This document shows positions 43,192 through 55,070 of a stretch of 64,000 nt of DNA, one piece after another. The translations under genes were made by a program, and so were the position numbers. Source of the stretch: Trogon surrucura (taxonomy: Eukaryota > Chordata > Aves > Trogoniformes > Trogonidae); assembly GCA_020746105.1 (NCBI GenBank), contig CM036626.1, forward strand, positions 16,504,001 through 16,568,000, in the 5' to 3' direction. The stretch's first letter is position 1, and every line of letters begins with the position of its first letter. The notes beneath the pieces were generated by a model. The model was not told the origin of the DNA. It did no database searches and worked only from the letters and a program-made list of their open reading frames with translations.

Positions 43192-43335
43192 CTCTGGCTG
43201 TATAGTGTCCAGATGAGAGCCGGGCCACAGTGGAAGAGCTCACGTCCGTCAACACAGTCCAGACAGGTGTGCCCTTCAGTGGGCACGGGGCAGGGCATGT
43301 TGGTGTAGCAGGGATAGGCTGTGGCTGAGAAAGCG
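43192..43335 (-). other. Candidate cysteine-rich minus-strand exon
   Basis: On the minus strand a GC-richer 144-base block is open in one frame, with splice-like signals at both ends. Upstream is a T-rich tract ending TTTTAG (CT at 43336-43337 on +); downstream is GTAAGAG (AC at 43190-43191 on +). Length is a multiple of three and both ends are phase 2, so it could be included or skipped without shifting frame. The 47 full codons include five cysteines (segments YPCYTNMPCPVPTEGHTCL and DCVDGRELFHCGP). I do not recognise the family. No other minus-strand exon was found nearby, so chance remains quite possible. Confidence 0.25.
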
Positions 43336-45244
43336 CTAAAATATGTGTAGCAGAAAGAAATAAAAAAAAAAATCAAACCAACACATAGAGAACTGAAAAG
43401 AAGAGTAGCACCCTAGAGGCAGGGACATAAGAACTGTAATTGTATTAAATTGCTATAAAGTATTACACCTGGAATATCCCTAAAGAAAGAAGCAAGGAAA
43501 GGCCAGTATTGATATTGAAAAGGAGAGACAATAAGAAAAACCTGATGTCCTGAAAAGGGAAGCCGTGGCATGAACCCTTTCAAATATTTTCACTGTTGTA
43601 ACTCAGGGGTGAGACCATCTGTCCCTTCAGAGTGTGATTAAGTTGTTTTGGTTTTTTTTTCCTTCTTTAAATCTGAGAGGGAATGGAGGGAAATAACCTG
43701 AGAGCAATGTAGTAAATAAAATGAGTGTTGTGAACTGAAAAACAGAATAGTTGGAGTTGTCTCTTAATTTCTCCTTCAGCTTGAAATTAAACTAGACTTC
43801 AAATACATTTGTGCTTGGTGGTGCAAGCTGCCTCCCAGAAAAAAATCTGATAAGTATAGTTTGGTTGTAGGTTTTTTTTGTTTGGGATTTTTTAGGAGCT
43901 TACGGATAGATAGGCTGTGTATCAAGGGTCTAGAAAGAGGGTAACCCAGTAGAAATCACTGGTTACAAAGCCTTTAGCTGGATAGCAATAGGATGTGACT
44001 TAATCAACATAACAGGAGCCAGAAAATAACCTTGGTGGTTCATCTCAGTGGCTGGTGGTGGATTCCTGCACCACAACAACAAGCGTGGGGGCCGCACTGA
44101 GCTAGGCACTGTACACCAGCCAGTGATGCACTGCATCGCAGCGGTTTTCTCTTTGGTGCTTGATAAATCCCAATTCACTTCATAGATTTTGCACTGGGAG
44201 TGAAATTTCCCCTGTTGTGCAAAGGACTGTGTTGAGTGGTTTTTCTCTTGCAGGTATTTTCAGTTGAAAATAAGAATAGTGTGTGTGTCCTAACTCAACT
44301 CCAGATAGAGTGAATGGTTGTAGAATTAACCCATTTCAATATTGCTGGATAAGTGGTGCTCTTTTACAAATGATGCTTGTATTATCTTGGTATGGAGATG
44401 TTCCTGCTCTCCACGCCTCTAGCTGCTCTTTCCTCTCCCTTGCCTCTGGTGTTGGTCACCCTCCGTGCCAGTCCTGCTTCAAAGAGGTGTTGAGGGCAAG
44501 TGCCTTTGTGGAAGCACACAGCCTGTAGTGAGGGCAGGCAAAGACCTGGGATGTGGGAGGATTCTTTCCATGCTGTGTGCATGACAGGTGCAATTAAACT
44601 TTCTAAAGGGACTGCATGCCAGCTTCTAGATCTCTTCTCAGCCTTGCCATTGCTCTGCTCCCCAAGCAAGACCTGTTGGGTTTTTATTATTTATTTTATT
44701 TTTTTCCCCGCTCTTTCCTCCCTGGCATGTAGTGCAAACAGAGCACGGAGAAACCACACACGCTCTCTTTCCCGCGAGCGTCTCTCCTTAGGGACAGACA
44801 AAAATATCCGTGCAAAGAAGCACCGAAGATATGTCACAGGCCCCAGGAAAGATGCAATCCCGGTAGCTGTGTGTTTGCTGGCTTTAGTCTAGCTGGTGTG
44901 GGGAATGTAGAGCATAAATTTTAGTGCTGTCCCCTCTGTTCCTGGTTATGCATTTCTGTTGCTGACCTGTGTCCCTGTGCTGCCAGGGTGAAAGCTGTGC
45001 TCTGCCCTGGGTGTGAAAAGGCACCCCGGGAGAGCAGTGCTCTCCACCAGAGCCACACGCTCTAAAGCTGAATGAATTTCACTCCCGTGCAATTAATCGC
45101 TCAGTTCACTGAGAATAATACAAATTATGTGCACCTGCATTAAAAAACCTCCTTCTGACAGTGCTGCTTAGAAATATGTCAGATTCTGAAATCAGTGTTT
45201 GAAGTCTTTGACTGGGAAACCTGCCTTTACTGAGCTCTTTACTT

Positions 45245-45316
45245 GCTGGAAGAAAGCTGGCATCTTAACCTCCTACTGAAACTGGCATCTTAACCTCCTA
45301 CTAATTTTCTTCCAGT
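45245..45316. repeat. 25-base tandem duplication inside a short inverted repeat
   Basis: CTGGCATCTTAACCTCCTAC starts at 45257 and again at 45282 with only CTGAAACTGG-type joining bases, a perfect 25-base period. The pair is bracketed by CTGGAAGAAA (from about 45246) and its reverse complement TTTCTTCCAG (ending about 45316). Looks like a replication-slippage product in a hairpin-prone site. Confidence 0.85.
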
Positions 45317-47165
45317 CAAGTGATGAGTTTAACTAAATTCTTTTTTTCTCGTAACTGACAGAATAAGTTAAGATCTACTTTTTCTCCTTATACAAAGCCA
45401 ACACCACACAAATGCCTTTTGACTAGGTGCGTGTACATTAACAATATAGTTACTTATTTAAAAACCTTGAGCAGTAAGCATTGAGATTACAAGCTTCGGG
45501 AAGTTTTCTTTCAATAAAAAGAATAGGTTTTGGAAAACAATGAAATGGAAAAGTGACAGGTTCTTCAGCAGTTCTATTGCTGGGTTGTGTTCTGGATTGC
45601 CTCTGCTGAAGATGGTCACAAAATAAGTCTGTACAGCTCAAAGTCAGACATGTCCTTTCCTGTACATTCGTTATGAAAGAGGCAGAAATGCTTCTCGCAG
45701 TCTAATCACTCCAAACAAGCGTGTGTGGAGTGAATAAGACTGCAGGGATATTGGGAAGGGCAATCAATTTAATTCTGGTGCTAGAAGAGAAGCCAAGCAC
45801 TTGGGGGATGCCTTTCAGCTCAGAACTTTGAGTTTGTGGGGTTGGAATTCGGAAGGTTTCTCAGACTGTTCTGAGAAACTGGGTGTTAGAAGGCTGGGGA
45901 GAGGCAGATACACAGCAGAATAATTAGTTTGTGGTGCATAAAGTATTCACATGGGCAAAGGAGGCAAATGAGTGCTTCAGGGAGGATGTGGGATGCACCT
46001 GAATTAGCCTGGGTGCCCAGCGTGAGTGATAAAGCTGACCCTGTCCTGGCATAGAGGTATTAAACGCTCATCGTCACGGAGATCAGGTAGTCACACAGCA
46101 ATCTGTGGTAGTAAATCACCCGGTAAATGAGAAGCAAGCAGGTGAGCAGGATTTACACAGCGCTTGTATGTCATCCTTTTACACGAATAGGCACTTAAGA
46201 CGTTTGGTGCAGTTATCTCTTGTTCCCCTGGGAGGCTGGAGTCATTTTTTTGTGGGGGTAGTTTAGTTCAGCTCTGAGGAGCTTTGTCTGTGCTCTTTAT
46301 TTTATGGCACAGCAAAAGCTGCTGATCTATGTTAACCGGTCTGTTTGCAAGTGCTTGTGTTGAGCTGCATGATACCTGTTTCCCCAGCAACTCGATAACT
46401 CATTTAAATCTCTCTTAAAAAGTAACTTTTGCTGTCTACCTTAGGATAGGGAATCGTAGGGGAATTGCAAAATCAATATACAAAACAAACCCAAGCTAAA
46501 TTTAGAGAGACTTCTGCCAAAACAATGCGTGTTTGTGTTCCTTATCTAAGAAAGATTTATTTTCTGCATTGTTCGCTTTGTACTTTCTACATCTATTTCT
46601 TCATCATATCAAATGTAGGAAAAAATGCCAAAGCTACAGAGATATGAGTTTATGCCTATATTTTGGTGTTTAATCATCCATGTTAGTTTCTTCATCTAGC
46701 TATTTCTTAAAAGTGGATCCTGATTTGTGTAGTATATAAACCGTATGGTACATTCATGTGGATATTTGGGAAGTATAGAGAATAGTTTGAAGGGATGAAT
46801 TCAGTGTGGCTGGACGGAGATGTACTCTCAAAGTCCAGCTGGGATGATTTGCCCTGGTTACAACCATTACATCAGAAATAGGGATGCCTGGATCTCTTTT
46901 GTTAGTGATTAAGTAGGAAATAAAAATTGCAAGTCAGGGAAACCGTGGTATTTGCTGGATGCACAGCCAAGTGCTCTGCCTTTGTCTCTGGTTTAGAAAA
47001 CGTTGGCATTGAGATGAGAGGAGTTTCCCCCACAGTGCTTAACTCCCACAGTCTGCCCAGTTTGGTTCCTTAGCACTCTAAATAAAACCCCCAGGATGCT
47101 GGCAGAGTCTTGAAATTTCTTTGAAGTTCAGGAAGATATGAAAAATAATGTGAAATAATGGGCAT

Positions 47166-47323
47166 TAGCCTTTAATCGTTTGGCACAAACCCTTAAAAAT
47201 TAAATCTTTTCCCTTTCCAGACTGCTTGACAAAGCGTCTTGGGTTGCAAGAGCCTTTAATCATTTGGCACAAACCCTTAAAAATTAAATCTTTTCCCAGT
47301 CCAGACCTTCACGATTGCTTGAC
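47166..47323. repeat. 85-base tandem duplication
   Basis: About 55 bases starting AGCCTTTAAT at 47166 recur at 47251, differing at one base early on (CGTTTGG versus CATTTGG) and again near the 3' end. Similarity resumes at a GATTGCTTGAC-like end (47220-47230 and 47313-47323). Near identity suggests a young local duplication. Confidence 0.9.
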
Positions 47324-49543
47324 TAGGACCGGGATTTGAAGATGTGTGAGATATCTTCTTGTGCTTAGCAGATCCCAGGCCTCGTGTTGTCCATATTTGC
47401 TTCCCAGATGCCAGAGAGAGGTGGTCAGGTCCCTAACACCCTGGACAAGTGGCACCTGCAAACTTCTGCAAGGTCAGCCACCATTGCTCGATGTTTTACA
47501 GGAGCTCCAGAGGAAAGCAGTGCAGGACAGGCTCCACAGGTCTGCCTGACAGGGAAAGCTGGGCTGTGTTGTCTCTGCATCCCTGCTCTGCTTCTAGAAG
47601 ATGAAAATTAAACTTGCAGTAGTGTAGCAATCCTGAGAAGGTTGTGCACAAGCCTAGTCGTGTGCACAGGGGCCAATTTCACCCTGCATTTTTTCATAGC
47701 CCAAGGCTGTCAACACTGTGCTTTCCCTGAGCCATGAGGATTCAAAGCAAAAAAATAAGATAAAGAAAACAGCTTTGATTTTTATATTTTTGCTACCACT
47801 GTGGAACAGCATATAATTAGCCTTTCTTTTACATATTAAAGCTAGTCTGATGATGCAATATCCATTATAACTCTAAAAGCTTAATCTTAAACAGAGCAAA
47901 AAAACCCCAGAGGAGGATCATATGCCTGGAAATTAGCATAGGGTTTGTTCCTCTTTAGAGGAATGCCTGAGTGCATGGATGCTGAGAGGATGTGACTCAT
48001 GCGGAATGAGAATGAGTTGTTCTTCAGCCTCTTGATATAGTGCTTGGGATATCAAATCAAGTCCAAGCCCTGATTTCAGACTCCCTTGGAGGGCCGATTT
48101 TTAATTGGATGTGAACTACTTTTAATGATGGAAGGATATATCTTTTGGTGTTATATTCAGGGGGAAAAAAAAAATGAAAAAGCAATTTCATATGAGCAAT
48201 ATCATACTTCAGGGCATGCAGTCAGAATCCAGTAGGCATATTTCTTGATTGCTGGATTCACAGCTGAAGCACGGTGTATAGAATATAGAGGCTACATGTC
48301 GTGTCTCATACAGGGCTTGGTCATGTTTATGCTGCTATTGGTATATTATACAGACAACTTTCCTCTCAGGACAGGAGTATTTTGTCATGCTTATCCTAAG
48401 GAAAGACTGGATCTCCCTTGAATTTCCTCTATTCCGTGCATGTGAATAGCTGACAGGTCCTCAATACTTTTCTCTTTCATGAGACTCAAATTTTTAACAT
48501 ACAGGCTGTGATGCACATTTTCCCCCTGCATACGCTCATTACCTGCCTTGTTTATCCAGTGTGGAGGTCTTGGCATCATCCCACTCAGTGATGCAGTCAT
48601 GTGTTTTCTGTGACTTACTCCTGTGCAGCTCCTCTACTTCGTGGTACTAGCTACATGATCTTTTGGGTTAGCTTTTCTTCAGTGCTGAGGTGCAAGCTTT
48701 TAGGAGATGCCACCTTCCACCGTGTACTGCGTCAGAGTGTAGACAAAGCAATCTTTCCACCCACCAGCTGTAATCAACATATAAAGTTTGACAAATAACT
48801 CATGGGTAACTTATTCTTTCTTGGAAATCAGATTGTGCCGCTGTTTTGTTTTTTTTTTCCCTCTTAACTACCTGAGTAATGGCTTATACAAAAACCCCTT
48901 TTTCATTGGTTGTGACAAGCATCAATTTGGGTTGCAGAGAACTGTTTTCATAAGGAAAAAAATAACACTTGGCCTTTGCCTTGTTCTTTTACCTTTATTG
49001 AAAAATCGTCAACAACTACCTGACTACTTTAATAACCTTTCATTCTAATAACTTAGTCATTTATCTACCACAACCTCATTATTTTACGTTAACAGAAGTG
49101 TTTTGCTTCACAAAATTTCTGTTCTTTTATGTATTGCTGCTGTTCTGTCTTGGAACCCTCGTACTAGTTGATTTTCTGTCTTTGTTTTTACGTTATAAGA
49201 GAGTTTAATATTCTGCCCTGTGCTTTCTGTGCCCTGGATGTCCTCGCATAGTTGTTACAGACTAGCTAGGGCAGGCTACATTTATAATTTTCTTCTCCGT
49301 AATTTTCCTGAGAGGACAAGCCCTAAAACAATTATTTTTCAGCTAAAGGTCTTGGAAACTTCATGTGAGTATCCAACAGGCAAAGACCTCATCTCAGGGT
49401 TGACTGCATCCACATCGCTCTTCCTGTTCCCTACAGATTTTTGTATCCACGCATTCACAGCTGTACCTGAACACCTTTCATGGTGTATTATGTGTATAGC
49501 TAATGGCTGATGTGTATTTTTCTCCTCACCAGTTCCTTGGGAA

Positions 49544-50033
49544 GTTCACAGGGAACTGCTGGAGAGAGTCCAGCACAGGGCAACTAGGATGATTAAGGGA
49601 GTGGAGCATCTCCCTTATGAGAAAAGACTGAAGGAGCTGGGGCTCTTTAGTTTGGAGAAGAGGAGGCTGAGGGGTGACCTCATTAATGTTTACAAATATA
49701 TCAAGGGTGAGTGTCACGAGGATGGAGCCAGGCTCTTCTCGGTGACAACCAATGATAGGACAAGGGGTAATGGGCTGAAACTGGAACATAAGAGGTTCCG
49801 CTTAAACTCGAGAAGAAACTTCTTCTCAGTGAGGGTGACGGAGCCCTGGAACAGGCTGCCCAGAGAGGTTGTGGAGTCTCCTTCTCTGGAGACATTCAAG
49901 ACCTGCCTGGACACGTTCCTGTGTGGCATAGTCTAGGCATTCCTGCTCTGGCAGGGGGATTGGACTTGATGATCTTTCGAGGTCCCTTCCAATCCCTAAC
50001 ATTCTATGATTCTATGATTCTATGATTCTATGA
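49544..50033 (+). mobile_element. 5'-truncated CR1 LINE (ORF2 C-terminus and 3' end)
   Basis: A truncated copy of the avian CR1 non-LTR retrotransposon, in the sense orientation of TAFA1. From about 49544 to a TAG at 49934-49936 one frame is open and reads as the end of CR1 ORF2: [12 protein letters not shown], then [48 protein letters not shown]. These are hallmark motifs of the CR1 C-terminal region. The 3' UTR follows with TGATCTTTCGAGGTCCCTTCC, and the element ends in four ATTCTATG octamers at 50001-50032, the CR1 3' signature. The reverse transcriptase core and endonuclease are missing, as is usual for CR1. The lack of stops suggests a fairly young insertion of a CR1-J/E-like subfamily; subfamily is a guess. 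Confidence 0.95.
50001..50032 (+). repeat. CR1 octamer tail (ATTCTATG)4
   Basis: Four perfect tandem copies of ATTCTATG closing the CR1 element. This is the primer-like 3' terminus recognised by CR1 reverse transcriptase, not an independent microsatellite. Confidence 0.95.
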
Positions 50034-53000
50034 AGTGTGAGCCGCAGTGTGCCCAGGCGTTTTTGTTTGGTTGGTTTATGCGATAGGCATGTTTCTCTGA
50101 GTTTGTTCAACTCAAGTGAATGCTCTCAAAAAGGAGGTGTTGAGGGGTCTGTAATTCCTGTTTCAGACTGGGAAAGCCTGGCATTCTGCACACATGAGCC
50201 TTAATCCTCCTTACAGCATTTTTTTTGTTCCACACAATGGTGTGAAACGTGGATTTCAATATACACACACCGTGTGGTGCAGGAGCACTGGAGCTCAGCT
50301 GTGTCAGGAGAGAGCAGTGCTGTGCATGCTCGTGCCTACTGGGTGGGCTCTCCAAAGCATCACAGCCATGTCAGAGAAGAACTCTATTTATCCTGGTTAT
50401 TTGGATAAACTAGTTATAGTACCATGCTAATACAGGTATTTCACTTCTCGTCTAATTAGTTTGGTGGGCACTGGGTGCTGGGGCTTTCCACCCTTATGTA
50501 GGTGGTTGATTGGGATTCAGGCTATCCGGGAAGGGCTTTGAACCTGGCTGGGGATATTGCAGTAGAAAATAGAAGCATGACCTGATTTACTTAGAAAGGA
50601 GACTAAAGGGACTGTTGTAGCATTCTGTCCTAGATGGGATTTCTCTGATCAGATCTTTCTTCCCAGGACTCTTACACCACATGCAGACCTGACTAGGCAG
50701 GACCAAGACTAGAGTCCTCATCTGCACCATTGAGGGGGGACAGGGAGCAACCTTTGAGTGTGCAGACACTTGTAGCCTTGGGTTTCTTTAGTCTGACAAC
50801 CACTGTGAAACTTCCCTATACAGCAGGACCCTTGAATCTTATTTCATCTTGGCCACAAAGGAAAACTTTTAACAAATTTGGTTATTTCCTCCCTTAGAGT
50901 TGAATAGACCTCATGCTAATTGTGACAGTGCTTCAAATTTTCCATTAGTATGTGCTGTATCATTCTTTCATGTCAGTAATTCTTTGTTCAGTCTGCCTGA
51001 CTGCAGGAATATATTAAGAATCCTTATAGCCCAGATTTAGACATGCTTAGGCATGATGATTTTTCATTTATTATTGTGGAATGAACATTGCAGAGTAAGC
51101 AGGAGGCTAACTATTTAACACCAAGTGTCTTATTAATCAGCTTTTGTTTATTTAATTTAATTTAATAAGCAGCTTTTGATAGCTGTGAGAGTCTGGTTGT
51201 GTATTTACTTTAAGCAGCACTTACTGCTTGGGTCTTTGGAACATACGGCTTCAGCCTTCCTGATACTTCTCTACTGCATTGTGGCCTGTGGGTCTCAAAG
51301 TTTTTTTCATCTTTTTGTTTTTTAATTTTGCAAATGCTGTGAGTGTTTTCTCATTAAGATGTTAGAGAATGCACTTTCTTAGGCTGAAAGCATTACACTG
51401 CTTTCTCCTTAGTTTTGGGGGGGTATGTGTAGGCATGCAAAAGCCAGGCAACTACTTGCCTTTTGGCATCAAAACCCAGAGAAGCAAGTACTAGAAACTT
51501 GTCTTTGAACCCTACCTGGTCCTTTGAGACGTTATGGAACCTTCTTACTGTCCTCTCATTGCTGACGACAATGAGCATTATCACATCTCTGCCTTGAATA
51601 ACTCCCAAACTACTTCAAAAACACTAATGTGTAGATGAGGACCTGATCTCTGGTCACATCAGTCCATAGGTTTTTCTGGTGCATTTTTTTCCAGAGCCAT
51701 TTAAAATGCTTCCCAACATCCAGCATGCTGCATTCCTGTGCCTGGTGCTGCAGAACTCGTCTCCTGAGGGATTTGGTGTCCAGGAGATGACTGTCACGCC
51801 AGTCTCACTCCTCAAAGCTCCCCAGGGCAGAAAACAGAGACCTGAAGCCTCCCAGGGCTCTGGGAAGGAAGCTTTTCTCTAGTTTCATTTGCATTTTGTG
51901 TAATCATCACTTATTTATTAAGTAATTAATCTGGTTTTATTTTTCTGAACTAGAAGGATGCCATGTGGTTTTGTGTCTTCCATTAGTTCAATCATGTCAC
52001 ATTAACAGGGCGGGTTTGCATGTCCAGCCTGTAGTTCCAAGTGGCCTTGGGCGTTTTTTTCATGGATGCAGTAGTTGAAGCTGGACCTTGCTGCATCTCA
52101 TGAAAAGTCAAGAATTCTCCGTAATATCCAGTGCAATGTGATTCAGTAAGATCTCGATTAACTGAGAACAAAATTTTACTGAAATAAACTCAAATACATG
52201 TGAGTTCCATAATGTTCTTTTTCAAGCAAAAAAAAAGGGTATAAAAAACTTTCGGTTACCCACTATAAGTCATATTTGTGCATTTCTGCAGCATTAGATT
52301 GACATGGAGACCGTGTAATAAATTGACTATATATACACGCCTAATTCGATTCACAGTGCTGTGGGCTACAATAATGTGTTTTGAAAGACTATTCAGGATT
52401 AAGTCTCTAACTTCAAGACTCCTTCCATAAATTATCTAAATACTGCAGGGGTGGGGAAGGGAGCTTCAGAAAAACGGATAATTTTAATTGTATTGCTGAA
52501 ATATATATTGATAATATTAATGTTTATTTGATAAACCTTCTGGTATTGTCTGCTACAATTGGTAGATCCTAATGAACTCTGAGAAATACAGACAGATACA
52601 GGACTGTGCATCCTTGGCTCTAGCCTCTATTAATGAAGCCCCATGCAAGTAGCCCCCATTATGCCATTCTCATACCTAAACTGGAAGGCGAGGGACAGTT
52701 ATTCGGTGAGGAAAAGCTGGAAAAAACCCAAACTACCCTATGATAACAACAACCCCAACCCCACTTAGATCTGTTACACATTTTTTTTATATTGGCTATT
52801 AACAAAACCGAACACTCCAAACTCCATCCTTGACAGCAAGCCAAGGGCGTGGTCCAATTTGATTTTTTGAAAGTGTGGGTATACAAGTAATTAATAAAGC
52901 AAGCTTTTAAAGCCAGTGTGAAAGGAAAGAGGGGAGAAGAGTTCTGAAGCACATAATTCAGTTGCTCTTTCAGGTTGTTCCTGTGCTCTCATTGATTTCT

Positions 53001-54811
53001 AGGGGCCGCTGAGCAGTTCAGTTGTAGTCATTAAGATCCTAATTCTCTTAGGTACTTATTAAGCACTAAATTGCTTGCTTGTGCCAGTTCTTAGTAATTC
53101 ATTGTCCTGAAATAAAAGGAGAAAGAGTAAAGATTGACATCTGAGTTGTTATATTTCCTATTATGTTATCTGGTGGAACAGTAAAATCAGCATTTTACAA
53201 CCTTTTCCTTTCTCTGCCCTATAATTGGAGTGTAAGACATCTCTGGTAACGATGGAAATGTCTCATCTAAATGAGAATACTTAAGTGTCTGATCCCATGA
53301 TTTTTATTTTATCCTTCCAGGAACAGGATTTTTGCTACTCAGCTCTATCTGTTTCCAGATTACCAAAGAAAAAGCCTGCTGTGCTCAGGAGCAATGTAAT
53401 ATTCCTTTATTCAGTAACAGTAGGATTTTTGACACGTGTTTCCAAATAGGGTCTGAAACAAAGACCTTCAACACTAATGTGGGAGACTCAGTTATGTGGA
53501 AGCAGTCAGACAAAGTTTCTTTCATGTGCCCATCAGCTATAAGAGTGGACCATCTCTTGCTTACTCTGCTCATAGGGCCTATGTGGACATCTAAAACAAT
53601 TTCTGTTACAAATACTGTCAGGAGGTCCATAGGTTAATTATCTCTGAGCCTCACAGTTCTTTGGGGAGGCATAAGCACAAAACCAAATGCTGCTGCATGC
53701 ATTCAACCCAGAAAGTTCAGCAGTAATGTTTTTGGCACAGATAATGCTGAGGTGGGATGCCAGCCCACTGCCAAGCCTTTGATGTCTTGGCTTTCCCAAC
53801 AGAACAAGTGGCCATCTGCAAATTAACCAGAGATGGCTCTGTGCTCTAATGGAATAGCTGGTATGCAGGAGCATCAACAAGTGCTCTTTGACAGAAGGAA
53901 TCCGTGATAAAAGATGTCAGAAATAGTGCCTGTGGAAGGGGAAGAATTCAAAAGCTCAGGCTGGCAGAGAAGTCAGCTTTGTACAGCAAAAGGTGACACC
54001 AAGTTCTCTGCAGGGGATAACGGGCAAGAACTGAAAAAAGATCTGGGGCCTGTTATCCTTTGGTGACCTGAAGTGATGTTGGCATGAAGAAGCTATTAAA
54101 GGGCAGTGGAGGCAGAGGGAAGATATTCCTTTCAAGTGAGGAATGAGTCATTTGAGGAATGAGTTGCTTTTATTTTTATATTTAATTACTTTTCTCTCCG
54201 TCTCTATTAACTAGATATCAGCTCTGAGAAATGTGCTATTTGGGCTTCTGGGAATTTGTCAGCAGTATTTCAATTTTGTTTGTCTATCGGTTTTATAGAC
54301 CTGTCAGCAGAAAATCATGAGAGAATGCAAATCAGGAAATCTTTAATTGTGTGTAACTTATCAGTTCATTTCCATGCGTATTTCTCAATAATCTTATTTC
54401 CACAACACTAAATGCATGTACGCGTTTTATTTTCATTGTGTTTTCTCATTGAAAAGCTAGGTTGTAAATAGAAAAGTGCTTTCCCAAATGCTATCTTGCT
54501 AGCATTGTAATATCATGTTTCTGGTATTCTCAATTATGCCAGAGAGAGTATTTACTCCTGCCGGTTCCAAAAAATAAGTTGTAGGCTGCTGCTTCCTGCC
54601 TGTTTCCTGCATTGGTCTTTTGTTACCCAGATCTATAGAGAACTCCTGTGAGATTTCACCTACCCATCCTCTGCACCTTCTGAGCCCCATCCCTGCTGTT
54701 GCCGACCACCTGCCATGGAAAACTGCCACGGGGATCAAACCACCTTCTCTCCTCTGGTGGTACCTCCAAAGACAAGCCTCAGTAGGGCATCAAGTGCTGC
54801 TGTAGGCTTGG
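50034..54811 (+). other. TAFA1 intron 2, sixth segment
   Basis: Intron with no recognised exon or repeat. Open frames at 52659-52952, 53332-53637 and 53638-53880 on both strands overlap without splice context or family motifs. A short tandem GAGGAATGAGT pair occurs at about 54139-54165. Confidence 0.6.
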
Positions 54812-55070
54812 TCCTTCCCTCTTTCCTTTCTTCTCATCCATCCTTTGCTTCTTTTCTTTCTCTTACTCTTTAAAACTTTTTTCTTTCTCTTCTCCTAGAC
54901 ACCTTGTTGTCACTTCTCTACCTTGTTCTCATCCCTTATTATCCTCTTAAGAGCAATCCCTCATGTTTCACCTTGTGATTCTGTGTCTCCATCTCCCTCA
55001 TGGTTGCTCTCCCAGCGATAACCATCCTCCTCTCCTCATCCTCCTCCTCTCCTCCTTTTTCCTGGCGCTC
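54812..55070 (+). repeat. Pyrimidine-rich low-complexity tract
   Basis: About 260 bases dominated by C and T on the + strand, densest at 54812-54900 and 55023-55070 (runs of CCT/CTCCT units), broken by short mixed pieces. Such strand asymmetry can form triplex DNA and may bind polypyrimidine-tract proteins in the pre-mRNA. Confidence 0.7.

Larger units (their letters stand above)
43336..49543 (+). other. TAFA1 intron 2, fifth segment
   Basis: Intron with no recognised TAFA1 exon. It contains two recent-looking tandem duplications (45257-45306 and 47166-47305) and a moderately GC-rich patch at 44380-44900 with overlapping frames but no family signature. Otherwise ordinary AT-rich sequence. 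Confidence 0.6.

Noticed and set aside
44283-44892. Open frames of 80-130 codons
   Set aside because: Overlap one another on opposite strands without splice context or recognisable protein features.
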